Assembly (NCBI GenBank): GCA_011800805.1
Contig: MPNW01000158.1
Coordinates: 11,944 to 75,943, forward strand
Direction: 5' to 3'
From: Hirudo medicinalis
Taxonomy: Eukaryota > Annelida > Clitellata > Hirudinida > Hirudinidae
Length of the DNA: 64,000 nucleotides
Notes under the pieces: model-generated
What the model was told of the DNA's origin: nothing
Database searches by the model: none
The model's input: the letters and a program-made list of their open reading frames with translations, nothing else
Translations under genes and position numbers: made by a program
Shown here: one piece after another, positions 38,465 through 52,100 of the stretch
Layout: each line of letters starts with the position of its first letter
Position numbering within the stretch: the first letter of the stretch is position 1

Positions 38465-39339
38465 AATTTTATCGACTCTTACAAATCGGACATCCAATCG
38501 AAACAAATTTCAAATCAGCGATGGCGGCCAAGTAAAACAAATATCCCCAAAAGGTATAAGTGTAAAAATCGCATTTTAAAGTTTTAAATTGTTTAAAAAC
38601 CAAAGTCAATGTTTTGACTTATTATTAAAAGGCAATTTAAATTTGTAGATAATTTTTTAAAACTGATCAAGCTAATCTAGGCCTTAACTCCACTTTGTAG
38701 GCAAAGTATCGGAGTACCACAGAACCAAGGATCACAGAATTTTCTTCTGCCACTAGTGTTCCACATTTATTCGTTAGTCGTAATTTGAGAGCAGTCTCCC
38801 TTTCATGCCACTGGAGCTAATGCATCATTCTGGTTCCCAGACACCGGCCCCCGGTTTTCAACAATTGCCAATAAATTAAGTTTTTAAGAAGTTAACAATT
38901 TTAAGATCGCGATCCCAAGAACGTTTTTATATCGACGCATATCGAAATCTCATCGAATTTAACAATACCAGAATCAAGACGACTAAATATAATCTCAATT
39001 GTAGCAATAAGGTTGAAAATAAAATATAGATACCCAGTGACCAGACAAATTTACTTAACCGATCCCGATTATGATATAATCCACCTGATAATCATGAAGC
39101 AGTGAAGTAATGTTTTACAGGAATAATTTTCTTTTGCAACTAAGAACTTTCTTTGCCTTTGAGCTTTTTCTCCTATCACAACAAATGAAAAATAGCCTTG
39201 TAGTCACGTGACAAATAAATTATGCAATTTATCAATTTAGCAATTTGTCAATTTATGCAAAGACCAAGAGTTTATGTTATGAATTCTTAGGTTTAAAATT
39301 AATCTACATGTTTAACTAATTAAGCACATGATTATATAT
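38465..39339. other. Spacer between AMN and TPX2 (both minus)
   Basis: No exon is recognised. It holds the TPX2 5' flank and the amnionless 3' UTR. Confidence 0.45.
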
Positions 39340-42300
39340 TCAGCAACCCACATCAAAAAATGGGTTCTCAAAGGCCAAGTTGCTGTCTCCCGTCTCTAGC
39401 TTTGATTTCTTCTTCAGCTTCGTGGCTGTCTCGACATTAATCGATGAAGAAGGTACTGGAGATGGCAGAAGATGAGGTGGTTGATGAGGTTGTGTTGCAC
39501 CCTGACGACCAAACATCGGGTTGTCAAAAGAAAATTCACTTTCAGTGGCTTCCAAACCAGTCTCTTCCTTCATCTTCTTATGGAAATAATCAGAGGATTC
39601 ACCAGACACCCTCCTCTCCAGGTTCGAAAATATGAGCCTAAAAAAAAAGTATAGCAGTAATGAACAGATGCACAAGATGAAAAATGAAGGTTATCACATA
39701 ACCTTAATTAATTAATATCTTGGAAAATCCAAAATAAACTAACATGGAAAATCCTAATGATATAAAAATAAGTGCATCGTTAAATTAATTTCAAATCTTT
39801 TTAAACATTAAAAACTGCTGAACCTTGGACTAAAGGTCCCTATGGTAGCTTTGATTTTCCTACCAGCCTCCTGGAGCATGCCGCCTGCGCCATCGTTGCC
39901 ATCTCTGGCTGCATTCAGAACGTCATGGTCCACTAACTTGGCTCTTGGTTCTGTCATTTCCATTTGGGATGCCTTTGGATTTATTAGACATTTACATTGC
40001 AAATTTAATAATTTTGAAATAATAATCAAAGTACGTTGTAGAATGTTTAACATTTATTCAGTTTAATATCATAAACTGTGCAATGATTTCATGAATCATA
40101 TTTAGGCGATTGAAAATAAATCAAAATATCGAAGTTTGATGTTGGCATTAATAGAAACAATAATGAAACCTAATAATATTAACTAATGGAGTGCTAAAGC
40201 TCCCAATTGGACTCAGTACAAAAACAGGAAGGAAGAAGCCATTAACCACCTCAGACCTTGAAAACCCAACAAAGGTCGGGTCGGACATGGAGGACGGGCT
40301 ACTGTCAAAGATGGCACTATTGTCGAATATTACGCTCCTTCTGTTTGTTCTCGTGGTTACCACGTTTTGACCCGGGATCATCGCGGACAGTCTGTCCCTT
40401 ATTCTTGGAATGTATTGGCTGGAAGTGATGTTAAACAACATCATCGATATCTCAGTATTGTCACCAAATGACATTAATTAACATTTGCAGTGAACGATTT
40501 AAATTTAAAATTACACCAAAAATCATGCAGGAGTTTACATATGTAAAAAAAACTATATTAAATAAAATCTGATTATATCAACATTGACAATGTTGCTCTT
40601 TTAGCTAAATTAATATTAATTATTAATACTAAGTAAACTGTCTATTACCAAGGTTGAGTGCATAAAGGCCAGAATTAAAAGTAAGACACATTTTTAATGA
40701 ATGAAATCATTCTTTAAAATGACTTCCTTCATTTTTGAAGGACGTGATAAATCATTTACAATCAATCTTTCCGAGCAATTGCATCGAACATCGAACACGC
40801 ATCTCGGCATTCGAACGAACGAAAACAACCGAGAGATCGATTGAAGGGTTGAAAGGGTCACCTTTTGATTCTGTGCCTCACATTGAACGCAAGAGCACAA
40901 ACGATGATTACGACGACGACGACGAGGAAGAGACTCAAACCGAGACCGAGTCTACTTTGTGCTTGCTCACCTAAGCCAAATAATAATAACAACAATTATT
41001 GTTTTATTATTATTATTACTTAATTAATACTCAATTAACTACTTTTAGTAGTAGTTAGAGTGGCGGCAGTGATGATGAGCCGATGCCGAAAGCATTAAAA
41101 GTTTCCATAAAATTCATTTATCAAACCTGTTTGGGAATCCGTCGATGCAGAGAAGTTACTTTTCGAGGTGACGAAACTTATCGAACCGAGGCAGATCTTG
41201 TTATCTTTGACTTTAAATCGAGAGATCAACTCGCTATCATTAAAACCATTGAATTTCATCCATCTAATTGCTCCATTAATCGAGCGGTCGCACAGAATCA
41301 GACTAAGCGTTCAAAGTCGATGATGCAGAATGTGATGGTGATTTTTAAAAATTACTTTTCCAACCTTTCTCGATCACGTTCCTAAGTTCGCGTCCGATTC
41401 GAATTCCTTCACCATTCGACGAGATGTCGATCAACGCCACCTGCACCCTGTTGCTTGATATCTTCGAGACGGACACGTTCACCAGATTCATGTGGTTCTG
41501 CATTGATAACATTGATCACATTGATGACATTGATAACGACAAGATTAGGATTATCTCGACGACGACGACAAATAAATCTTGTCACTTTTATCATTGCAGA
41601 AAAATTACAACATATTTTAACAAAACATGAGAGAGTCACTCACCACAGAAATATGTTCCAGAAGATCCTGTATTTTGTAGTAGAACACCCTGGCACTGAA
41701 GCATGACGAATCAATTGGAGAGGTCAACAAAACACCTGAAGAACAGATCAATTATTATCATATAAATTAATATTATTATTATCATGTAAATTATTATTAT
41801 TATTATCATAAATTTAAACCCTTTCCCTACATTGAAGCAAATCGAAGAAAAAGACTCGTTAGCAAATCATCGTCAATATCATCACCATCCAGACAGAATG
41901 TTAAATGTGTGGAAATAACAAGATCTTCAAATAGCATCAAGTGCTGTTATAATCGAACTCATCAAATTTGTTCCCACTAACCACAAACTGGGCAGCAGTG
42001 ACCTTCAGGAGTGAACCAATCAGTGCAGGGGTACTTCTCAGGACAGGTTTTCCTCTTGCAAATGTGCTCTTTTATCTGTTTGATTGGAATTTCAATTCTA
42101 TTAATAAAGTTCTTAATAGACATGCACACTATTTTCTGCACCTGATGGTCAACAGAATTTAATTGTGGGCAACATGCAGGAAATGTTTTAAAGATACTGA
42201 CTCAATAAATCCAAGGAAATCATTAAAAAGCAGTCTTCTCACTTAATGTGCTTGCTAAAATTTAAATTTGAACCGGTCGATACGAAGAATATCGAGAAAG

Positions 42301-43821
42301 AAATTCTAGCAACGCTCGACCTTCCCGATGTTGTTTCCGCATTCGCAGTCGGAAACTTCGTTGCACGTCTGCCCTGCGATGTTGATGACGGTGGTGGTCG
42401 GCCAAAAGAAGTGATCGCTGACGTCCGAATTTTTTACGAGGCTGATGAAGGAGGGAGTGTTTTGATACTGGAAAGGATGATTTCATCGTTATTTAGCCCT
42501 ATTTCCGAGGAATAATAAAAGTCAGGCAAATTGCTTGAGTTTAATGATTGCCTCTTTTACATCTTGAATATCATTTTTTAGTTATTTATTGTTATTGACA
42601 AAATATAAGTAAGTGATGAATATTTGACTATTAAACTAGTATTTAGTTTGTCAAAAGCGTAATAAGTTAACCCTGTTGAACATCTTCAAAACTCCGACAC
42701 TGAGAGCCAGGTTCGACTCCACCTGGACGAGGAGACTTGAAAACTTGGTGAACACCACTTCGTCCGACTTGCACGGGACCCTCTCCGTGTCGAGTCTGAA
42801 CCTCGGTCTTTCCAGGCAGTCCACCCCCTCGACCTTCGTGATCTCACACCAGTTGCTCTCGTCCAACCACCATCCCCTCTCTCTTGCATTGAAGCGAATC
42901 TCTTTCCAAATATTTACAGTAATGGTAATGATAATGATGATGATGACAATAATTTAAAGTGAAGTATAAACCAGGTTTATATGATCACTAGTTTCTATTT
43001 AAATTATGATGATCTTGTTGGCATGATTGATGCTACGCTATATATGGCACATCACATAACTTTAAAAAATAACTTATGATTCCATTGGGAGTAGGAATAG
43101 CCAGTAGAAGTCTACCATATAAAATGCTACTAACCCCCTCCAACTGCACACAATGGATCTACGGTATTAGTCTGTGTGACACCGATACCAGAATCATCAA
43201 AAAAAATCAGCTCTCCATTGAAGGCCAGATGCTGCAATAAAAATTGCTATTATTACTGACTTGGTACAACTAAGTAACTAATTAATATGTTTTCACTGTT
43301 TTTTATTTACTCTTAATTAAATTTTGACAGAATAATCTAACTTTTATTTTCTTTAAAACCTAGAAGCAATTACTGAAATGCTTTGGTTGACTAGGCTCTC
43401 TCAGTAAATCACGATAACAAATCGATATAACGATTTAAATAAACGAATCACCATTTCTGTAACGGAAATATTCTGTTGGAGGAAGATGACGGTAGGCGTC
43501 GACTCCGGAGACGGAAAGGCAATGGTGTCCTTAGAACACGGGACTCTGTTCAGGTTCCAATTGTTGGGATTGCTCCACTTGCCGTCATGCACCCAACGCA
43601 TGATTTTGCAGTCGCTCAAAGCTGGAGATGGATGTCAAAACAAACATTCGATTAAGAAAAGTAGACGCCACTAGCAGACGTAAGTATGAGAGTCAACATC
43701 ATTAAAAATGTTGTTGATGATGTTGAAATAAATATAAAATGCAATGCTAAAAAACATTAAATATCTCAGATTGAAATACTTTACCAATAATAAAAATAGT
43801 AATTAGATATCGGTTCAACAT
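39340..43821 (-). CDS. AMN: Amnionless homologue (endocytic co-receptor)
   Basis: Twelve minus-strand exons: 43785-43821, 43452-43621, 43135-43231, 42672-42901, 42321-42467, 41982-42054, 41644-41735, 41365-41497, 40862-40970, 40250-40418, 39824-39972, 39340-39637. All phases agree, giving 567 residues. A signal peptide (MLNRYLITIFII) is followed by an ectodomain with KWSNPNNWNLNRVPCSKDTI, DTERVPCKSDEVVFTKFSS and a cysteine-rich block (CNEVSDCECGN, then PEGHCCPVC). One membrane span reads LGLSLFLVVVVVIIVCALAF. The cytoplasmic tail has two FxNPxF endocytosis signals, FDNPMF and FENPFF, the latter at the extreme C terminus. In vertebrates amnionless anchors cubilin at the apical membrane of kidney and gut cells, and the tail motifs recruit clathrin adaptors. 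A role in cubilin-like nutrient or protein uptake is inferred. The junction at 40250 has an alternative at 40257 that does not fit the next exon. Confidence 0.92.
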
Positions 43822-44746
43822 TATCCGAATTTATCTATGTTAATGTGTTTAGTAATATATAATTTATCAATATTAGTCGCAAACAAAATGTCTCGTCGAT
43901 ATCGTCAGATAACAGATCATTAGGGGCGTACATCAAAGTTCTGCAAGGCAGGCAAGAATCAAAGTTCTCTTGAAGAACCGTTGTGGCGCTAACTCAACTC
44001 AAGCTCTGATGAAGCTGTGCATCGTTATAAGAAACGATCTCTTATCGATATTTAGGATAAACTTGCCATTTAACCATATTTAAAGAACAATGAAATAAAC
44101 CTAATACTACAAAAGGCTGCATTAGGTTTATTTGGAGAGCTGTGGACATTTCCCCTCCTCCGAATCTTTCCAATAAATGTCTGATCTTAAATGTTGTGAA
44201 GTTGACAGGTTATTACATGTGAACTGTTATTAATAACATTCACTTCAAAGATGTTTTTTGGCAAAATTTTCACTCAAATCGTTGAAAGTCTAGATCCCCA
44301 CAGATCATATGCATTTTTTTTATGGTGAACCCCAATAGATTTTTTTGGAATGGAAAAGGGACGTAAAGTTGAAAACATTGTGGATTGGAATAATCATCCT
44401 GAAGATGGTACAAAAATGCATTACTCTTCAATTCAGCCATATTCAGAATAATTCAGAAATCATTTGACCTTATAAAAATATCATTATATGCTATGAAATA
44501 TTGTTAGGATAATTATTTTTTTAATTAGTTGCAAAGTTTTGATATAATGAGATTTGATGTATTTACAAAATTACTTATGAATATTTTTATTATTAATATA
44601 GAATATCCAGGTTGATTTCTGTTGGTTAATTACTCGCACCTTTTGCAAGTTGTTTAGAGCAGATGTAAATAAACCCGCCGATAAAAATTTTTCCTTGTCG
44701 CAACATTCTGCACAATCGGCAATTTCTCTTAATTTACATTTCTGAA
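43822..44746. promoter_or_regulatory. 5' region between divergent AMN and STX16
   Basis: 925 bp between divergent start codons. No exon, TATA box or clear motif was identified. Confidence 0.35.
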
Positions 44747-47700
44747 ATGGCTACCAGAAGTTTGACAGAAGCTTTTATTCTGATGCGAAACAATGCTTTG
44801 CAAAACAAGCATTTATTTTCTGACCACGTAGGCAACGCTTATTTAAATAAATTTTCTAAAATGATATACTATTACACAATTATAACAATAATCGAAACTA
44901 AACATAAAGATAAAACTCGAAAATTTCAGTTGAAATATCTTAAATGACAATTGCTCCAAAGTGATTTTAAGATAAATATTGACTCTTAAAGCAGATTACC
45001 AATGACCAATCTGCCTTGGTCACCAGGGATGAGACTGACATAGAGTTGGGAAATTCAGTCATTAAGAATGGGTACCTCCTGCCACAATGGTGATCATTAA
45101 AAGTCTATTTTAATGTTAAGAGTTTCACTAAATATTAGATTTTTATATATTTGTTTGATAATATTGTTGGTCAAAATTTATCGTATCATTCATTTAAGTT
45201 TTATGAGAATCTTACCTGAAACTAAGTTTAAAGAACTATATGTAAAAGATTTGCTTATGAAAATTAATTTGTGATCTTATTTTTTGTTTCATTGAACCGA
45301 TGAGCTTAAAACTGAAATTGTTGTTTTAGGTCAGACAAGGTGGAGGAAGTAAGCATTACATTTGTTGTTTGAAGCATTAAAACATCTTGAGGTTTTAAAT
45401 CTATTTTTATTGTCTCTGCAGATTCGATTAGAAATTGGAAAAATCAGTTCAAAAAGTATTATGTGCTTTTGATTTATTCATTAGATGCAGTTAATAATTA
45501 AAGTCATTCTTTTATTGCTGCTCGGTGATTGAAGTCCGTTTTGTTTTCAGTGAAAATGCTGAACGAACTTCACGACAAGCATCTAAACAGGCCGACGATG
45601 GACGACAGCATCTCAGAAGAAAAGGAAATTGAAAGTTTAACCAACGAAATCACGCAGGCAAGTCGCGAATCACTTAATTTATAAGCATAATGATGAAAAT
45701 TGACAATTGGCTTAAAAAGTAGTTCTTTCTACAGAAATATTCATAAACAATATTCATGAAATTCAAATGGTTGCATCAATAATTGGAAACAGGCAGACGC
45801 ATTTGACGTGGTTATTTTTCACATTGGTTTTGCCAAATCCAAAGTTGAAATCTCTTTGACATTTGCAAAACGATGATGATGATTATTATCATAAGCACTG
45901 GTCATTTTACATCTCATGACATTAATTTAGTTTGGCATTAATATATTTTATTATTTATTATTTATTTATATCTTGATGAAGAGACAATATATTCAGATTT
46001 GGTAGAAATATTTAAAGTACGACTACCGAAATTTGGATATTGATTAAAAAAGAAGGAATGGTTTATCACACAGACACTAGTCTCCTTAAACCACTATAAA
46101 TAATGTATGTGTACTTCATTTATATAGTGCCATATGCATAGCGTCAGAGGCACTTCTTGTCAACCATTTACATAGTGCTCCTTCCCAAGGGTGCTTGCAG
46201 CAGTGCAGGCTGGGTTTCGAACACGACACATTATGACTGTTGCCATTACCTCCGTATGCAGGAACGCAACCCATTCGGCCAACCTGCACGTAAAAATAAA
46301 ATGTTATGTTATGTTATGTTATTGGTCCAATCAACGTCATGAAATGATATTTACGGAAGCATTTTTCAACCCTAACTTAGCATTATTTTATTATTATTCC
46401 AATTTTAAGTCATGAAGTTATAAATTCTAACTTTTTTTTGAGCAGATATTTCAAAGAAGCAACAGGTTGATTCAGCAGTTTGGCGGCCTTTGTCGGGTAG
46501 CCAGTGGCAAAGAGCTCCAGTTGGGTCAGAACATGACCTCCACGGTAGCAAGGACTCTTCAGGAGCTTTCAACTGCCTTCAGATCATCTCAGTCCTCTTA
46601 CCTTAAGAGTTGGTTTAATAATAATTAATATTATTTATCTGTATTATTGTTGTTATTAATTTTTCCACTAGCTAACGTTCGTTCCGTAGGACGAGATTGC
46701 AACAGTCATTAACGGTGTTTAAGTTTTACGTTAAATTTTGAAAAGCCACATTGGATTAATTATTCATGAGGTTCAACAATGACATCAAACAATGATTAAT
46801 GTCGTTTGGCTTGATGCAACGACAATATTATTATTGAGCTTATGAATATGTAATCATCGTGAAACTCGCATTCAGAACTCCAAGGACGAGAGGAAAGACA
46901 CAGTCAGTACTTCATGCCCGAATCGACATTCCTCGACATGGAACCAGAGGAGAATGCAGACTTTGTAATGTGGAATTATTAAATGTTATTCACAATGATT
47001 TTACCAATTAATCATCTTTAATTGAATAAATAAATAAATTATTTATTGCATTTCACCTTAAACACGAAATTAGTCAATGTCTTTTTATTTAAATTGTGCA
47101 TTTAATTTGAATTTTAAAACTGGTCTTCAAGCTTATCATCATTTCTACCTCTGATAACAGAGGATGGAGTCAACAATATTTTGTAATTTGATCTTCTAGG
47201 CATTTATTCCCCCCCCCCAGAAAAGAATAGTTGTAACATTCAAATCTAAAAACTTTTCACATGTACAAACTCAAACTCTACAAATGCATTGCTGTTCTTA
47301 GTTCTAAACATTCCATTCTTTTATCAGAGGGGCTTTACAACAGTTCAGATGCAGGCAATAGATGACGATTCTCTGATGGTCGAGCAGAGGGAGAAGGAGA
47401 TCATGCAGATAGTTCGATCCATTCAGGACCTCAATGACATCTTCAAGGAACTGTCCTTCATGATTGTGGATCAGGTGCAATTTTACTGCTCGTCTAGGTT
47501 TTACTTTCTCGTCCAGGAGGCATTTAGAGTGATGTTTAATTTATCCCGCCTTGGTTTATCCCATTGGACGAGGCTATTTAACCATGGAAAGCTGATTCGG
47601 TTATCTGCCGTTGATATCCTTTGTTTGTATTACGCCATGCCGGTATTTATAATCAAGAATTACTCTAAAACACTTGTCGCAGGGCACAATTTTGGACAGA

Positions 47701-47865
47701 ATTGACTACAACATTGAGACGTCTTCGCACAACATCGAGAGCGGCCTCGTGCAGCTGCAAAAGGCCGAGAAGTACCAGAAGAAGAACAGGAAGATGCATG
47801 TCATCGCTTGCCTCTGCATTCTAATTGTACTGATGCTCATTATATTGATTGCTGTCAAGCGTTAA
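44747..47865 (+). CDS. STX16: Syntaxin-16 (Qa-SNARE of the trans-Golgi network)
   Basis: Nine exons: 44747-44827, 44995-45089, 45330-45348, 45422-45455, 45551-45657, 46446-46608, 46876-46964, 47328-47474, 47683-47865, coding for 305 residues. The start [18 protein letters not shown] is the conserved N-peptide that binds Vps45-type SM proteins. The Habc region includes [14 protein letters not shown] and [17 protein letters not shown]. The Qa-SNARE helix runs from about residue 215 ([20 protein letters not shown]) with its central glutamine in [17 protein letters not shown] single C-terminal membrane anchor ([20 protein letters not shown]) ends the protein. Syntaxin-16 mediates endosome-to-TGN fusion. 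Exon 3 is a 19-nt microexon, and exon 5 ends at a GC donor (CAG|GCAAGT). Intron 5 contains SINE-like copy D. Confidence 0.95.
46111..46321 (+). mobile_element. Dispersed SINE-like repeat (copy D) with ATGTT tail
   Basis: The full-length repeat 46111-46290 matches copy C closely: GTACTTCATTTATATAGTGC at the head, GCTGGGTTTCGAACACGACA as a B-box-like core, and ATTCGGCCAACCTGCACG at the end. It is followed by an A-rich linker and (ATGTT)n at 46303-46321, a simple-repeat 3' tail as many SINEs have. It sits in syntaxin-16 intron 5. Confidence 0.75.
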
Positions 47866-49183
47866 GTCCTTTGTATTGCCTTTGCTGCTATCACTGCCGT
47901 TGTTATTATTTTTTTGTCATAATTAAGCCACTTGCTGATAACTCCTGAAGCTGTTGAAATTTACTCTATAAAGTTGACGCTGTTGTTGTCGGTATCATAA
48001 TTATTATTGTTTTTGTTGTTGACGTCTCTGTTGGCGTGCAGGTTGGCCAAATGGGTTTCTGCATACGGCAGTAATGGCAACAGTCATAATGTGTCGTATT
48101 CGAAACCCAGCCTGCATTGCCACAAGCGCCCTTGGGAAGGAGCGCTATATAAATGCTTAAAAATGCGCTTCTGATGCTATGCATATGGCGCTATATAAAA
48201 AATGAACTACATCTCCTTTGTCATCATTGGTTTGGCATAATTTGCTGAAGTTTACTTATTGTACGCCATTATTTAACTCTACTCCTGGATCAGTTGCATT
48301 TGGTAAATCACACATATTTATTTAAATAATTTGTCTTGATAATTTTCCCAACCTGCAATTCTTTTTTTTTTTAGTCAAAGGAGAATATTTCAGCAATTCC
48401 TCATTTGAAAATGCTTCATATTTATTACTGTCTGATCGTGATGCTGACACTAGCAGCTGCAGGGAAACTATATCTAGTCAACTGTTTGATAATGTCGTGA
48501 GAACACCTTTTCCGCTATGCTGCTTATCACGATTGAAGTCCTATCAATTTTTAGAAATAATCAACTAACTCATTCGTTCAGTTTTCTGCTCAACTGAGTG
48601 ATGTGAAGCAGAGGGAGTGTGTCGGTTGGCGGTTTATGATGTCTCTAACATTAATTTTTTATGCTGGATGCTTTACATCTCAGCATTAAATGTTGCCCGT
48701 TAAACTACATCTATGAACCATTACATTAAAATATAGGCGGTAATCGACATGGTTAACCATTGATAACAGCGCAGTCATTAATTCGATTGTAAATTCCTAT
48801 TAGGTGGTGTTTAGATAAGCAGTTTAACAAGATTTTACCAGAGTAAATGGTGAATCTAGTGTCAATGTTTTCACAAATAAATAAAACTTTAGTTAATACA
48901 TTATTCTTGTTTTTAAAAAATGTAGCTACAAGCTAATTTAATAATGGCAGATTTAATTATCTGATGTCATTGAAGAGTTCTTCAAATACTTTTGAATGTT
49001 TTATTCTGAAGTTAAATAAAGTTGAATTTGTTTCCATAAACACGTAGCATAAATATAATTTTATTATAAATTGTAATAAATACTTTACAAAATGAAAAAA
49101 CGTTGATGTATATTTTAAGTCCGTTTTTAAAGCTTAGGCAGCTCTGCATATTTACCTTGCAACGAATTCTGGTCAGCACAAAA
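47866..49183. other. Spacer between STX16 and PDHA1
   Basis: Contains SINE-like copy E (48034-48210, reverse). The rest shows no exon and would include the STX16 3' UTR and the PDHA1 promoter. Confidence 0.5.
48034..48210 (-). mobile_element. Dispersed SINE-like repeat (copy E), reverse orientation
   Basis: The reverse complement of copies C and D along the whole length: GCGTGCAGGTTGGCCAAATG at the left end, TGTCGTATTCGAAACCCAGC as the inverted B-box-like core, and ATATGGCGCTATATAAAA at the head. A TTA/TTG-rich run to its left is the simple-repeat tail. Confidence 0.75.
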
Positions 49184-52100
49184 ATGGTTTCGAGAATTAC
49201 AAAGTCTTTTTGGACGGCTTTGTCCAAGCAGGTTTATTTATTTTTTTTTAAATTATGGTGACTGAGGATGGTTTTTGAAAGTTTAATTCTAAATCGAGCT
49301 CAAAGGTGAAGGTCACCATGTCCTAAAATTAAAGGATCTCATCCAGATGAAATTAATGGTTGATAAAAAAATAGCCGTTAGGAATGTTCTTCCTTTAAAA
49401 TAGTTTACATTTTCGTTTGCAACAAGTACAAGCAAACTTTTCGGCTTTCCATTTACAGACTCCAGTTCTGAACACAGTGGTGAGATCCCAGAGTACCGTT
49501 TCCAAGGCTGTCCTCGAAATTACGAATGTTAGTTTTCAACAATTCGATATTTTGCCACAATTTTATTGGTAAAAAGTTCTTTTTGTATTTTGAGTTCTGA
49601 AATATGATGAAATATGCAATCTTGATAGTGATATTTTTTGCCACAGCCTTACAAATATCACAAGTTGGATGAATGTCTCAGCACCAGTGTCGAGGTCACC
49701 AAGGAAGAAGCTTCCAGGTACTACCATCAGATGGATCTCATTCGTAGGATGGAGAAGGCGGCTGGAAATTTATACAAGGAGAAGCAGATCAGAGGGTTTT
49801 GTCATCTTTATTCTGGACAGGTAATAATTATTTTTTATTGATTTACATACATTCACTTTTATTTTCTTTATAATTTTAAAACATACCCTTAATTGTAACC
49901 TAATTAGTTCACTCATTGCAAGATTTCGTATGAATTTAACCACTCGATCCACACTAATTGCTTACTTATATGCCAGCAAATAAATTGTTCAATTTGTTGG
50001 AATTCGATTCAAGAGTCAGAAAAAGTCCCTTTAAACACATAATTAAGACCTGCTAGTTCTTAATTAAAACTTGAGTTTGTAGTTCCTTGAAATATTATTA
50101 AAAGATTACCATCATTCACATCCACAGGAAGCATGTTGTGTTGGAATGAATGCAGCCCTGAAGGACACTGATGCTGTCATAACAGCCTATCGGGCACATG
50201 GATGGACTTACATCAGGGGAAGAGCAGTAGCTGAGGTTCTCTGTGAACTGACTGGTAAGAAGATCTTTTGTTTTCATTAATAATTTCAATCATGTGTATA
50301 TTTTTGTATTTTCAAGTTGATTCAATATTTAATATAATTATTATAACAAATTAATATAATGTCAATAAATGGTTGAGGCTTAAGCTAATTGGTTTGGCTC
50401 TGAGTTCAAATCCTAGCAGCTCACAAGAGTTTCTGTAACTAACTAATTAACTTTTTAAAATGTATTTTTCATGGTTTGTCCTAAAAAGTCATAAATTTGT
50501 GGAACTTTGATTTTGTAAATCTGAGTTTACAAATTCCTGTACGAACCATGATTTTTGTAACCGTTATCGGCTCACATGTTTGAATTGGTGTTTCAGGCAG
50601 GAAGAGTGGTTGTGCCGAGGGTAAGGGGGGCTCCATGCACATGTATGGACCCGGATTCTATGGCGGGAATGGAATTGTCGGAGCTCAGGTAAATATCTCT
50701 TTTACATTTTAATTTTTTGCCTCCTAATAATACTTTACCAATAGTACAATACTAGTACTAATAATAATAGTGCCGCCTTAGATTAATTTATTAAATGTGC
50801 TTATATTTAGTTTGTTCATATGTTTCTGTAGCCATTTTAAGTTATTCTGATCATTTAACGTAGCTTTCACAAAACGTCTCATGTGCTGCAAACTATCCCA
50901 ACCTCTAAAATATTCAGGTCCCACTGGGTGCTGGCATAGCCCTTGCCATGCAGTACCAGGGCAAGGACAACATGTGCGTGGCCCTATATGGAGATGGCGC
51001 GGCCAATCAGGGTCAGGTGTTCGAGGCCTTCAACATGGCCAAACTGTGGGATCTTCCGGTTCTATTCGTATGTGAGAACAATGGCTACGGCATGGGCACC
51101 AGTGCGGACAGGTCCTCTGCCAGCACGGCCTACTATACCAGAGGAGATTACATTCCTGGAATTTGGGTGAGTCTTAAGTTCCTTGTGAGTTGAGGCACTT
51201 AAACAGGTGCATGTGACCCCCAACAGCATTTATGTGGTGTTTTGTGATTCAACCTTTAATATTCATTAAATATGCTTTTATTATTATTTATGCAAATAAA
51301 GTGAGAGTCATGTGAAAGCGCAGCTATCTGTTAAATGTGATTGTCATTTTCACCCAGCTATTTACTCATTAGATATGTGTATATGAATTACTTAGTTACT
51401 CATTAAGTATGTGCATTCCAATCAATCCAGGTGGATGGAATGGATGTCGTTGCCATCAAGGAAGCCACCAAGTTTGCTTCAGAGTACATCAGATCTGGCA
51501 AGGGACCCCTCGTCATGGAAGCTGCTACCTACCGTTACTACGGTCACAGTATGAGCGATCCAGGCACCAGGTTGGCAACAAAGATGCTAAAGAGATAAGA
51601 CTTCCTTATCGATCATCTTAAGTCCATTTTTTGCCCCTTTTTTGACTTCATTCTTTTCCAATTCCAGCTATCGTACAAGAGAGCAGATTCAGGAGGTGAG
51701 AAAGAAGAGGGATCCCATCGTTGGCTACAAGGAGAGGATCATGGCAGCCAAACTCATGACAGAAGATGAGTTCAAGGTCAGGCACACAAGCGATACGTTA
51801 TCTTTTCTTAATGGTGGATTAGAAATAATAAGACCTCCAAGCACCAAAATATGTTATAGCTTTCAAGGTGGTGTTATTATGTAAAAGCGAGAATGTTCAG
51901 GAAATGGCACATTATCACCCAAACGGCTATTACTCCACTCCCACTACTAAATTCATCTTTGCCAAAACAAATGTATTACTTACCTTGTCTTAGCTATCAC
52001 AAGCACCGAATAATTTTAATTACATTTTGTTGAACTAAAAATTTATTTCTTCACAGGCCATAGATGACAAGAACAAGGCTGAGGTCGATGAAGCCGTCAA

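Noticed and set aside
42246..42515. 89-codon plus-strand open frame with protein-like composition
   Set aside because: It lies antisense over the amnionless exon 42321-42467, whose minus-strand reading matches family motifs and splice phases. The plus frame is a shadow.
51500..51560. His to Tyr difference in the PDH E1 alpha RYHGHS motif (RYYGHS here)
   Set aside because: The position varies among animal E1 alpha subunits; as I recall, nematodes have Ser there. The following GHS histidine is kept, so it is not a sign of lost activity.
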